From the NCBI GenBank assembly GCA_965208275.1, contig OZ242331.1:2790001-2854000 (forward strand): a stretch of DNA of 64,000 nt, given 5' to 3'. Numbering within the stretch: the stretch's first letter is position 1; each line of letters starts with the position of its first letter. The notes under the pieces were generated by a model that was given only the letters and a program-made list of their open reading frames with translations, ran no database searches and was not told where the DNA came from. The stretch comes from Bin5 sp022827195 (GTDB lineage: Bacteria > Chloroflexota > Anaerolineae > Caldilineales > Caldilineaceae). The position numbers and the translations under genes were made by a program. Positions 26,951 to 34,839 of this stretch are shown here, piece by piece.

Positions 26951-27739
26951 TTGTACCCGTCTATTCAGGTCGGCCCTATTTCACTCCCGACCGCCCAGAT
27001 TCTGGCCCTGGTGGCGGCCTGGTTCGGTCTGTCGGTCATGGCCCAGGTCGGACGCCGTCTGCGGTTGGACCCGGACATGGTCTGGAATCTGGGCACGCTG
27101 GCGCTGGCGGCGGGACTCATTGTAGCCCGGCTGTCCCATGCAGTCCAGTATTGGGACATCTATCGCGCCGAGCCTCTACTGCTCGTCAGTATTCGGCCCG
27201 GTGGTCTCCTCTTTTGGCCGGGGGCAATTGGCGCGCTGGCGGCGGGATACTTGTATCTGGTCCGCAAGGGGGTCGATCCGCGGCCGGTCGGGACGGCGGT
27301 GGTTTTGGGCGTGCTGGCAGGAGGGGCCGTGCTGGAGGTTTCCTACTTTCTGACCGGTTCGACTGTGGGCGTCCCCGGCACTCCACCGGCGGCAGTGTCT
27401 ACCGCGCTGACCGGAATCGGCAAGCTGGCAGAACCGCTCAGGCTTATTTCGGGCGAAGTTCGCCATCCGGTTTCGCTCTACCGTGCGATCGGCATGATGC
27501 TGATCGTCGGTGGCTTTCTGTTGTGGGGCAACTGGAAGCGACCGGGCCGTTTGGCGGGAAAGGCGCTTCTGGGGCTAGCGCTCCTGCGGCTTCTTGTGGA
27601 CGGATTCGCGGCTGACGCGAGTCAGTTGGGTCCCTTACGTATTTCGCAGCTGGTGGCTCTGGTCGCGGCGCTCGCACTGGCGCTTTCACTGGCGGGGACC
27701 GCTGACAGGGACGGATCTTCACAGAGTGCGACGGGCTGA
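26951..27739 (+). CDS. Divergent prolipoprotein diacylglyceryl transferase (Lgt)-like membrane protein
   Basis: A 262-residue protein with about seven hydrophobic helices laid out as in Lgt, the enzyme that puts diacylglycerol on lipoprotein cysteines. It starts YPSIQVGPISLPTAQILAL and later has RHPVSLYRAIGMMLIVGG and a C-terminal QLGPLRISQLVALVA, all matching Lgt positions. The Lgt catalytic histidine (in FHGG of canonical enzymes) is replaced: the sequence is LLFWPGAIGAL. The Arg/Asn signature of helix 4 is also not seen. A TTG start at 26951 after AGAGGA is preferred over GTG at 26927. It may have an altered activity. Confidence 0.68.
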   Translation: MYPSIQVGPISLPTAQILALVAAWFGLSVMAQVGRRLRLDPDMVWNLGTLALAAGLIVARLSHAVQYWDIYRAEPLLLVSIRPGGLLFWPGAIGALAAGYLYLVRKGVDPRPVGTAVVLGVLAGGAVLEVSYFLTGSTVGVPGTPPAAVSTALTGIGKLAEPLRLISGEVRHPVSLYRAIGMMLIVGGFLLWGNWKRPGRLAGKALLGLALLRLLVDGFAADASQLGPLRISQLVALVAALALALSLAGTADRDGSSQSATG

Positions 27740-27836
27740 TCACACCTGCACCAGCGCTCACGAGATCTGCTGGAAGCGGACGCGGACTGGAGAGGCAGCG
27801 CGGACCGCGTGACGCAGAAAAGGACGGCGGGCAGGG

Positions 27837-28475
27837 TTACAGAACCTGCTGAATGACGAGGAGAGTTCCTGTCTCTATCGAAATATGTGCGGGCGAGGAT
27901 GCAAGCGTATTGCTTACGCCAAGCGTGCTGCCGAGGTACAGTGTCGCGTTTTCGAGCGGATATTCAAGGCCCCGATAGGACACGCCCGTCACCTCTTCGC
28001 TTATGGCAACCGCGCTGACGTAGCCGCCGGTTGGACCCTCCATTGAAAGCGACTGGGGCCCGCGCAGGACGCGCGCAAGCTGGTCTCCTTCGGCGATGGC
28101 GAGGGGCACGGGCCTGCTCCTTTGGGCCAGGATCATGAGGTTGGCGACTGTCTGGTCGAGCCGGCCGCCGACAGCCCCCAGGAGGATGAGTTCCGTCGCC
28201 CCGTCCCGCACGGCGCGTTCGATCGCCAGTTCGAGATCGGTGGCGTTTTTGGCTGCAGGATGCTGTTCCACGCCTACGCCCTGTTTGCGGAGTTGCGCCA
28301 GATGCACCGGGTCGATGCTGTCAAGGTCGCCGACGACCACGGCGGGCTGGAGGCCGAGCGCTTCAAGGTGGCGCGCGCCTCCGTCGACTGCGATGCGATA
28401 GTCGTCGGGACGCAGCCAGCGCGACAGGGCGCTGTAGTCGGTGATTTCTCCGTTAACAAAGAGCAGGGCGCGCAT
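27837..28475 (-). CDS. thiN: Thiamine pyrophosphokinase (thiamine diphosphokinase)
   Basis: A 212-residue enzyme that makes thiamine diphosphate from thiamine and ATP. The N-terminal ATP-binding half shows YRIAVDGGARHLEALG and VVVGDLDSIDP, with the double aspartate that binds magnesium. AAKNATDLELAIERAV follows. GAVGGRLDQTVANLMIL is the family's central motif. The C-terminal beta domain ends VSNTLASSPAHISIETGTLLVI. It follows the DUF456 gene by 15 bases and is the last gene of that minus-strand group. Confidence 0.93.
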   Translation of the reverse strand: MRALLFVNGEITDYSALSRWLRPDDYRIAVDGGARHLEALGLQPAVVVGDLDSIDPVHLAQLRKQGVGVEQHPAAKNATDLELAIERAVRDGATELILLGAVGGRLDQTVANLMILAQRSRPVPLAIAEGDQLARVLRGPQSLSMEGPTGGYVSAVAISEEVTGVSYRGLEYPLENATLYLGSTLGVSNTLASSPAHISIETGTLLVIQQVL

Positions 28476-28490
28476 GACCTTCCGATTCGT

Positions 28491-29099
28491 TTAGAGGAAC
28501 GCCTGCCAGACAAAGATCGCGAGCATCGTCACGCTGATCGCGAATTCGACAGCCATGGCAAGCAAAAACCCACTGACATAACCTTTCACCGCCTGCGTGG
28601 CGGCTTGCCGGTGCGAGCGCGCGCTGGTCTTGACCCTGCTGCCGAGGTCAGCGGCCGCTTCAATCCCCCCAGATCCAGTGGTGCCGGGCACAGCTGAAGC
28701 GCGTTGCGCGCGACGGTACTCCATGAGCCAGAGGGCGGAGATCGAGCCGACCGCGGCGCCGACGAAGGTGCCTACGACGGGTATGCTGGACAGCAGGATA
28801 GCCCCGGCGAGCCCACCGAGGATTGAGACGCCTATCGAGCGCCAACCCGCGCCGGAGCGGCGGCTGCTGACAAAGCTCAGGCCCAGATCGGCGCCCCAGG
28901 CGATGATCGTGAGGATAGCGAGGAAGAGCAGCGTCGGCCAGCCGATGCGGGCAAAACCGTCAGCCCATGCCCAGACCAGCACGCCGATCCAGATGAAGGG
29001 CGGCCCGGGCAGGACCGGGACCATCGCGCCTACGATTCCCAGAGTGATGAGAAGATAACTGAAGCCAAACAGCAGGTCTGAGAGTTCAAAGAATGGCAT
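28491..29099 (-). CDS. DUF456 family membrane protein
   Basis: A 202-residue membrane protein. Helices cover about residues 10-45 and 55-75, and a glycine-rich segment GVSILGGLAGAILLSSIPVVGTFVGAAVGS is typical of DUF456. The hallmark GIVGAMVPVLPGPPFIWIGVL occurs near residue 20. A long soluble segment separates this from a final C-terminal helix (GFLLAMAVEFAISVTMLAIF). The function of DUF456 is not known. It overlaps the end of nnrE by 14 bases. Confidence 0.82.
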   Translation of the reverse strand: MPFFELSDLLFGFSYLLITLGIVGAMVPVLPGPPFIWIGVLVWAWADGFARIGWPTLLFLAILTIIAWGADLGLSFVSSRRSGAGWRSIGVSILGGLAGAILLSSIPVVGTFVGAAVGSISALWLMEYRRAQRASAVPGTTGSGGIEAAADLGSRVKTSARSHRQAATQAVKGYVSGFLLAMAVEFAISVTMLAIFVWQAFL

Positions 29100-29865
29100 C
29101 GAGGCCCTCTACGCGCGCAACAAGGTTCGCGGTTTGAAGGGGCAAGAGCGTGTCGCCGGCGAAGAGCGGCGGCAGGTCCAGCTCCAGGCGTTCGTAAAGC
29201 GCCGGGGGCACACCTATGTCAGCGAGGTAGAGCTGGCCGCACGCCGCGTTCGCTTCGGGCTGGAGGAGCCCGAGCTTGGGCAGCGCCAAAGTCATGGTAA
29301 CCGAGGCGGCTATGTGAGGGCTGACCAGTTGACCGCCGGAGGCGTCGAGGCCGCTGGGCATGTCGAGGCTGAGGATCGGCGCGACGCTGCTGTTCGCCAG
29401 CTGGATCAGATCGGCGGCGCGGCCGCGCGGGGGCCCGCTCAGGCCGTAGCCAATCAAGGCGTCGATGACGAGGTCGGCGGGGGGGAGTTCCCAACCTTCT
29501 TCAGCCCATGCGAGGGGTGCGTCCATGCGCTGAAGCGTGGTCAGCTGGCTGCGCATCTCGCATGGCGGAATGTCGCTGAGGGGGTGCGAGAGCACGATTT
29601 GTACCCAAGCGCCCCAATTGAGCAGATGGCGCGCCGCGGCAAGCCCGCCGCCGCCATTGTTGCCGCGCCCGGCCACCACGACGATGGGGCGGTCCTGTAA
29701 TGCATCGACGCCTCCATTCTCGTCGTCGGACAGCAGTTGCCTGGCCAGACGCGCGAGTTCACGGCCGGCGCTCTCCATCATCTGCACGGGCCGGACACCA
29801 TACTCTTCAACCATAAGTCTGTCGACGGCGCGCATCTGATCGGCAGTTAGCGCAGGTAGGTTCAC
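29086..29865 (-). CDS. nnrE: NAD(P)H-hydrate epimerase (YjeF N-terminal domain only)
   Basis: A 259-residue protein starting at a GTG (29865) that overlaps the upstream stop as GTGA. The YjeF_N fold is clear: LTADQMRAVDRLMVEEYGV at the start, then VVVAGRGNNGGGGLAAARHL, the nucleotide-site glycine-rich loop. DLVIDALIGYGLSG and LSLDMPSGLDASGG complete the core. It epimerises damaged NAD(P)HX so that the dehydratase can repair it. Most bacterial versions are fused to that dehydratase (NnrD); here only the epimerase is present and no NnrD is in the window. Confidence 0.92.
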   Translation of the reverse strand: MNLPALTADQMRAVDRLMVEEYGVRPVQMMESAGRELARLARQLLSDDENGGVDALQDRPIVVVAGRGNNGGGGLAAARHLLNWGAWVQIVLSHPLSDIPPCEMRSQLTTLQRMDAPLAWAEEGWELPPADLVIDALIGYGLSGPPRGRAADLIQLANSSVAPILSLDMPSGLDASGGQLVSPHIAASVTMTLALPKLGLLQPEANAACGQLYLADIGVPPALYERLELDLPPLFAGDTLLPLQTANLVARVEGLDAIL

Positions 29866-30977
29866 GCACCCGGCTCCGGTTGCTGGGGGGACAGAAGAAG
29901 AAAACTGAGCAGCCAGCAGGCCAGGGCAGGAATGACGATTGTGCTTGTCCAAAGATGGACGGACCAGGTTGTGCCGGCGGTTGGCAGGAGTACGGCGTAG
30001 TAGCCGGTGTAGAGCAGAAATGGGATGGCTGGGGCGAGCCAGCGGACCGTTTGCGGGTTGCGGTGCGGATGGGCCCGCCACGACAGGAAGTCAATAACGA
30101 CGGCGGCGGTTCCCATGCCGAGAGCCAGCCAAGCCATGAGGGGGCGTTCGTAGTCGACGATGGCAGCCCCCAGAATGGCCAATCCGAGCACCGTTGTGAC
30201 CGCGCCCGGGGGCAGCTGCCAGCGGCGCAACACAAGGAGGAGTGGTCCGGTCAACCCGGCCGCGGTGATGATGGCTCCGGCCAGTCCGGCAGCCTTGCCC
30301 ACATCATTGTGAAAGTAGCCATCGCCTGTCCCCGGCGTTCCGAGCTGCACGGTCACAGGAAAGTAAAACATCATAAAGAAGATGAGGTTGGCGAGAAAGA
30401 GTCCCAGCGACCCGATTGCGGGCGCGAGCGTGCGCCAGCAAGGGTCTTCGTCATGCCGATTCCAGGCAGCCCGCAGCGGGCCGGCGACAACGAGTCCGAT
30501 GCCGAGGCCAAGTAGGATATGCGTTGGGCTGTAGAGCGCTTCAATGCCGCGCTCGACACCAAAGATCTGATGCCAGACCATGTCGCCTGCGCCGCCGGCA
30601 GCGAAGACGAATAGGCCGATGCCGGTCAGGCGGTAGCCGTCGGGGATCGCCAGCGTCAGGGGGTAACCGCGCAGCATGTTCAATGTCGTGGCGCCGGCGA
30701 AGACAATGGCGACGAGAATATAACCGCTGTAGAAGAAAGCGTGCCAGGGCGTAAAGAATGACTGGTCGACACGACCGTGATTGTGCGCCCAGCCGTCCAG
30801 ATAGAGGCCACCGACAAAAACCGCACTCAGCGCCATCACCAGCCAGTCGAAGCCAAGACCGGAGATCTTCTGCTGTGCGGCAAGAACTTGCCTATCGCCT
30901 CCTGGTGCGTGCGCTGTCACGGAAGGCGACGCCTGGGCTTGCGCTCCAAGAGCGCGCTCGAAGGTATCTTTCGTCAT
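29862..30977 (-). CDS. Conserved multi-pass membrane protein of unknown function
   Basis: About 371 residues, starting at the ATG at 30977 (an in-frame ATG at 30983 is equally possible). After a 40-residue soluble N-terminus come roughly ten hydrophobic helices. Histidines sit at helix edges in YLDGWAHNHGRVDQSFFTPWHAFFYSGY and in GDMVWHQIFG, with a tryptophan-rich loop, which may bind a metal or quinone-like group, though this is inference. It overlaps nnrE by GTGA and lies at the start of the operon nnrE-DUF456-thiN. I do not recognise a family with confidence. Confidence 0.7.
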   Translation of the reverse strand: MTKDTFERALGAQAQASPSVTAHAPGGDRQVLAAQQKISGLGFDWLVMALSAVFVGGLYLDGWAHNHGRVDQSFFTPWHAFFYSGYILVAIVFAGATTLNMLRGYPLTLAIPDGYRLTGIGLFVFAAGGAGDMVWHQIFGVERGIEALYSPTHILLGLGIGLVVAGPLRAAWNRHDEDPCWRTLAPAIGSLGLFLANLIFFMMFYFPVTVQLGTPGTGDGYFHNDVGKAAGLAGAIITAAGLTGPLLLVLRRWQLPPGAVTTVLGLAILGAAIVDYERPLMAWLALGMGTAAVVIDFLSWRAHPHRNPQTVRWLAPAIPFLLYTGYYAVLLPTAGTTWSVHLWTSTIVIPALACWLLSFLLLSPQQPEPGA

Positions 30978-31295
30978 GCACATTCCAATCCATCAATACG
31001 GACCGGCCGGGTATTGGTTTCAGTGTAACCGAATCTAAAGGGCGAGCAAAGCAGTTCCGAAATCGAGGTGAAGGAGGGCGCAAGAATTGCTAGAATGCCT
31101 CCGCGAAGTCCGAGCCCAAACGATTCAGGGCCAAGAGAGAACGGTGGCCGGTATTTTGCATCTTGTTTTGGGAGATCGAGCCGCCGATGGTATTCTAGTG
31201 GCGATATCCACTTGACATCAGAGTAGAGTGCCGACTCACTAGGGCCGAGCCGATTGTGTTACCATAAAGGCCGCTATTCGACCGCAGGTGCAGGG
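30978..31295. other. Intergenic region between the divergent membrane-protein gene and nadC
   Basis: About 318 bases with no convincing ORF. A TTGACA at 31212-31217 has no good -10 at proper spacing; the best candidates are weak (TCACTA, or TACCAT near 31261). Promoters for both flanking genes must lie here but I cannot place them reliably. No strong hairpin or riboswitch core was seen. Confidence 0.4.
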
Positions 31296-32177
31296 ATGGA
31301 CGGGTTCGTAGCGCAATGCAGGCCAGCCGTGCTTAACGCACTGAAGGAGGACATCGGGAACGGTGATGTAACTTCGCTGGCGACGATCCGGCCGGATATG
31401 GAGGCGGAGGGTCACTTTTTGGCGAAGGCGCCCGGGGTCATTGCCGGGCTGGAGGTCGTCGAACTCGTCTACCGGGTACTTGAAGAGGCGTTCGTTCCGG
31501 TCGGCCGCCTTGGCCCGCACGAGGAATCGGCGGCGGTTCAGTTCTTCGCATATGTGGAGGAAGGTGAATCGATTGATGCGGGAACGGTCGTCGCCCGGGC
31601 CTGCGGAGGGGCGCAACGCCTGCTGACTGCGGAACGGGTTGCGCTGAACTTCCTGCAGCGGATGTCCGGGATTGCGACGATGACCAAACGCTACGTGGAT
31701 GCGACAAAAGGGAGCGCCGCTGTCATCCTGGATACGCGTAAGACGGCGCCGGGGCTGCGTTATTTTGACAAGAGGGCTGTGGCGCTGGGCGGCGGTGAGA
31801 ATCACCGTTTTGGCCTGTTCGATATGGCGTTGATAAAGGACAATCACATTGCCGCGGCGGGCGGTATCACCCCTGCGGTGCGGCGAGTACGGGCCCGCTA
31901 TAGTGGAGTTCCGATTGAAGTTGAGGTCGCGGACCTGACCCAGTTGAACGAGGCTCTCGACCTCGACCTGGACCGGATTCTGCTCGACAATATGACAGCG
32001 GACCAGATCGGCGAGGCGGTACGAATTGCGGGGGGCCGTACGCCCCTCGAAGCTTCCGGCGGCGTTAACCTGGCCAATGTGGCTGCGATTGCCGCCACCG
32101 GCGTCGACTCGATTTCAGTCGGCGCGCTTACGCACTCAGTCCCGGCACTGGACATCAGTTTCGACCTGCTTCAGTGA
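31296..32177 (+). CDS. nadC: Nicotinate-nucleotide pyrophosphorylase (quinolinate phosphoribosyltransferase)
   Basis: A 293-residue enzyme that converts quinolinate and PRPP into nicotinate mononucleotide. The substrate-site motif ILDTRKTAPGLRYFDKRAVALGGGENHR lies near residues 150-178 and shows the conserved Arg-Lys-Thr and the His-Arg of the family. LIKDNHI follows, with the Lys-Asp-Asn-His that holds PRPP. The C-terminal LEASGGVNLANVA is standard. The ATG at 31296 is chosen because it precedes the first conserved helix. It is followed by nadA with a 55-base gap. Confidence 0.95.
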   Translation: MDGFVAQCRPAVLNALKEDIGNGDVTSLATIRPDMEAEGHFLAKAPGVIAGLEVVELVYRVLEEAFVPVGRLGPHEESAAVQFFAYVEEGESIDAGTVVARACGGAQRLLTAERVALNFLQRMSGIATMTKRYVDATKGSAAVILDTRKTAPGLRYFDKRAVALGGGENHRFGLFDMALIKDNHIAAAGGITPAVRRVRARYSGVPIEVEVADLTQLNEALDLDLDRILLDNMTADQIGEAVRIAGGRTPLEASGGVNLANVAAIAATGVDSISVGALTHSVPALDISFDLLQ

Positions 32178-32232
32178 GGGGGCGCCGAATAGTGTCGGCA
32201 CAGTACTTAGAACCTGGAACGGAGTACGGGCC

Positions 32233-33366
32233 ATGACGACGGCAACGATAGCAACACCTCTGGCAGAGATCACGGAAGCCGGACCGATGTACGAGGCTCT
32301 TGCGCGCAAGCTGCACAATGTGGCGCTGGATGTCGAGTTACGCATTAAGGCCGAGTTGGCCGCGCAGATAAACCGCCTGAAGAAGGAGCGGAATGCAGTC
32401 ATTCTCGGGCACAATTACATGGAAGCCGCACTGTTCCATTCGATCCCCGATTTTGTCGGCGACTCCCTCTACCTGAGCCGGATGGCGGCAAAAACCGACA
32501 AGGACGTGATCGTTTTCTGTGGGGTCGAGTTTATGGCGGAGACGGCCAAGATACTCAGCCCGGACAAGACGGTCCTGCTGCCGGCTGAGAAGGCAGGTTG
32601 CTCGCTGGCGGCCAGCATCACAGGGGAGGACGTGCGGCGTCTCAAGGCGCAGTATCCCGGCGTGCCGGTGGTCACCTACGTGAACACCTATGCCGATGTG
32701 AAGGCTGAGACCGATGTCTGTTGCACGAGCGGAAATGCAGTCGCGGTGGTCAACTCCCTGGATTCGGACCGGGTCATCTTTATCCCCGACGAGTATCTGG
32801 CGAGGAATGTGGCACAGGAGACGGGCAAGCAGATCATCATTCCCCATGACGTGGACAGGGATTCTCCAGACGGTGACCTGTCCGAGCCGCAGACTGTTGA
32901 TGCCGAGACGGGCCATCCGATCATCCCGCTGGAGACTGAAGCGTTTGACCTGATCGGCTGGCACGGGCGCTGCGAGGTCCACGAGAAGTTTACCGTGCAG
33001 GATATCGAGAATGTTCGCAGGGAGTATGCCGATGTCTCGATTGTCGCGCACCCGGAGTGCAGCCCGGAGGTGGTGGCTGCGTCGGACTTTACCGGCAGCA
33101 CGACGGCGATGATCCGCTATGTGGAGGAGACGGAGGCGCCGCGCTTTCTGCTGCTGACCGAGTGCTCGATGGGTGACAACATCATCGGCGCGAACCCGGA
33201 CAAGGAGATGCTGCGGCTCTGCGCGGTGCGCTGCCCCCATATGGGTCAGATCACGATGGAGGATACACTGGCTGCGCTGGAGAAGATGCAGTATGAGATC
33301 TGCGTGCCGGAAGAGATTCTCGCCAGGGCGGCTCGTTCGGTGCAGCGGATGGTCGAGATCGGGTAG
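32233..33366 (+). CDS. nadA: Quinolinate synthase
   Basis: A 377-residue [4Fe-4S] enzyme that condenses iminoaspartate with dihydroxyacetone phosphate. Start at the ATG at 32233, since the longer frame to 32026 overlaps nadC. The three cluster cysteines can be picked out in FCGVEFMAET, DVCCTSGNAV and HPECSPEVV. AVILGHNYMEAALFHSIPDFVGDSLYL at the start is the first triosephosphate-binding segment, and DKEMLRLCAVRCPHMGQIT the last. No nadB (aspartate oxidase) is in the window, so the iminoaspartate source is not shown. Confidence 0.96.
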   Translation: MTTATIATPLAEITEAGPMYEALARKLHNVALDVELRIKAELAAQINRLKKERNAVILGHNYMEAALFHSIPDFVGDSLYLSRMAAKTDKDVIVFCGVEFMAETAKILSPDKTVLLPAEKAGCSLAASITGEDVRRLKAQYPGVPVVTYVNTYADVKAETDVCCTSGNAVAVVNSLDSDRVIFIPDEYLARNVAQETGKQIIIPHDVDRDSPDGDLSEPQTVDAETGHPIIPLETEAFDLIGWHGRCEVHEKFTVQDIENVRREYADVSIVAHPECSPEVVAASDFTGSTTAMIRYVEETEAPRFLLLTECSMGDNIIGANPDKEMLRLCAVRCPHMGQITMEDTLAALEKMQYEICVPEEILARAARSVQRMVEIG

Positions 33367-33419
33367 CTGCCGGGCAGTTGCAGGTCAGCTGCGACAGATT
33401 AAGCAGAATAGGGCCACGC

Positions 33420-33455
33420 GCCGGACATCTTGAACATATGGATGTCCGGCCTTTT
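33420..33455 (+). terminator. Rho-independent terminator after nadC-nadA
   Basis: A perfect 10-bp stem GCCGGACATC / GATGTCCGGC (33420-33429 with 33441-33450) around an 11-base loop, followed by CTTTTGTG. It lies 54 bases after the nadA stop in the convergent gap before the cobA gene. The minus strand has no U-run. Confidence 0.85.
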
Positions 33456-33515
33456 GTGTCCGACGTGACAGGTCGGCCGCCGGGGCTCGCGCACCGCGCT
33501 CTCGCCCAACCGGAA

Positions 33516-34307
33516 CTAGGGGACGGCCCGCTCCATCTGGAGGAAGCCTGCACCGCCTTTATCGGGTGTAAACCAGTCGAGCCGGTCTCGCAGGGTGACG
33601 ACATCGCCGAAAACGAGGACGGCGGGCGCGTGGATCTGTGCGCGCGCCATCGCCTGCGGCAGGCCGGCCAGCGTCGAGCAGACGACGCGCTGTTGACGTG
33701 TGGTCGCGCTGCCAATTGCGGCGGCGGGAGAGGCGGGATCGCGGCCATATTTGCCCAATGTATCGCAGATAACGCTCACCCGCCGCGCGCCCATCATGAC
33801 GACGAGGGTGGGCAGTTGCGCCAGCTGCGACCAATCGACCGTCGTTTCCTCTTTGGCTGGATCTTCGTTGCCGGTGACAACGACGAAGGCGCTCGCCAGA
33901 TCCCTGTGGGTAACGGGGATGCCGGCAAAAGCGGGCGCGGCGATGGCGGCGCTGACACCGGGCACGACTTCAAAGGGCAGGCCGGCGGCGGCAAGCGCCA
34001 AGCACTCCTCGCCGCCGCGCCCGAAAACGAAGCCATCTCCGCCCTTGAGTCGTACGACTTGTGACCCGGCCTGTACGCGGCTGACAAGGAGGGCGTTGAT
34101 CTCGTCCTGGGGCATCGAATTGGGCCTGTGGCCCTGCTTGCCAACGAAGATGCGCTCCGCCTGCGGCCGGAGTTCCTGCAGGAGTTCGCGGGCGATCAGA
34201 CGATCGAAGATGACGACGTCGGCGGCGCGCAGGAGCGCCAGGCCGCGCACGCTGATCAGGTCGGCGCGACCCGGTCCGGCGCCGACAAGGTAAGCTTTAC
34301 CCGTCAT
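33516..34307 (-). CDS. cobA: Uroporphyrinogen-III C-methyltransferase
   Basis: A 263-residue SAM-dependent methyltransferase that methylates uroporphyrinogen III at C-2 and C-7, giving precorrin-2 for siroheme or cobalamin. The N-terminus AYLVGAGPGRADLISVRGLALL has the glycine loop typical of the family. The central VVRLKGGDGFVFGRGGEECLAL matches the conserved RLKGGDPFVFGRGGEE box with one Pro-to-Gly change. FEVVPGVSAAIAAPAFAGIPVTHR follows. It lies 33 bases downstream of the siroheme-synthase domain gene and is likely in one operon with it. Confidence 0.94.
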   Translation of the reverse strand: MTGKAYLVGAGPGRADLISVRGLALLRAADVVIFDRLIARELLQELRPQAERIFVGKQGHRPNSMPQDEINALLVSRVQAGSQVVRLKGGDGFVFGRGGEECLALAAAGLPFEVVPGVSAAIAAPAFAGIPVTHRDLASAFVVVTGNEDPAKEETTVDWSQLAQLPTLVVMMGARRVSVICDTLGKYGRDPASPAAAIGSATTRQQRVVCSTLAGLPQAMARAQIHAPAVLVFGDVVTLRDRLDWFTPDKGGAGFLQMERAVP

Positions 34308-34340
34308 GGCCGCTCCTCGCTGTTGCAGGACAGTACCGGG

Positions 34341-34796
34341 TCACGAATCGGTCGCCAGCAGCGCGGCGATCTTGTCGCGGGCTGCAGTGGCCTGCCGCGG
34401 GCGGCCTGAGATCGTACTGACTGAAACGATCAGGTCGCCGGAGCGGTGGACGGCGGGCGAGTGGAAGTTCCCCTCGGCGGGTGCGTCGGCGACGTTTACG
34501 AGCAGGCCGCGATCGCAGGCGGCCTGCGCGATCTTGCCATTGACGGCGCGCAAATTTGTGGCGGCGAAGACCAACGCGGCGCCGTCGAGGTCTCCTTCCC
34601 GGAAGGGCCTTCGCTCCCAGACGAACTGATTGTCAGCTGCCCAGGCCTGCAGCTGATCGGTTGCGGTCGGGCTGATCAGGCGCACGGGCGCGCCGGCCGC
34701 GAGCAGGCTGCGTACTTTCCGTTCACCGACAACGCCGCCGCCAACTACCACTGCGATGCCGCCGCGCAGGTCTGTGATGGTCAGAGGGAGTCGCAT
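34341..34796 (-). CDS. Precorrin-2 dehydrogenase / siroheme synthase NAD-binding domain
   Basis: A 151-residue protein equal to the NAD-binding first domain of CysG/Met8. The Rossmann motif is GGIAVVVGGGVVGERKVRSLL at residues 12-32, then FAATN near residue 75 and a C-terminal VSVSTISGRPRQATAARDKIAAL. The start at 34796 is chosen because the upstream frame shows no family sequence. It oxidises precorrin-2 to sirohydrochlorin and may chelate iron; the small size suggests that only the dehydrogenase core is present. With cobA it can supply siroheme for nitrite or sulfite reductase. Confidence 0.88.
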   Translation of the reverse strand: MRLPLTITDLRGGIAVVVGGGVVGERKVRSLLAAGAPVRLISPTATDQLQAWAADNQFVWERRPFREGDLDGAALVFAATNLRAVNGKIAQAACDRGLLVNVADAPAEGNFHSPAVHRSGDLIVSVSTISGRPRQATAARDKIAALLATDS

Positions 34797-34839
34797 GGGG
34801 TACCTTTCCTCGTAGCTGTCAACCGGAGGGTAGCGCGCG

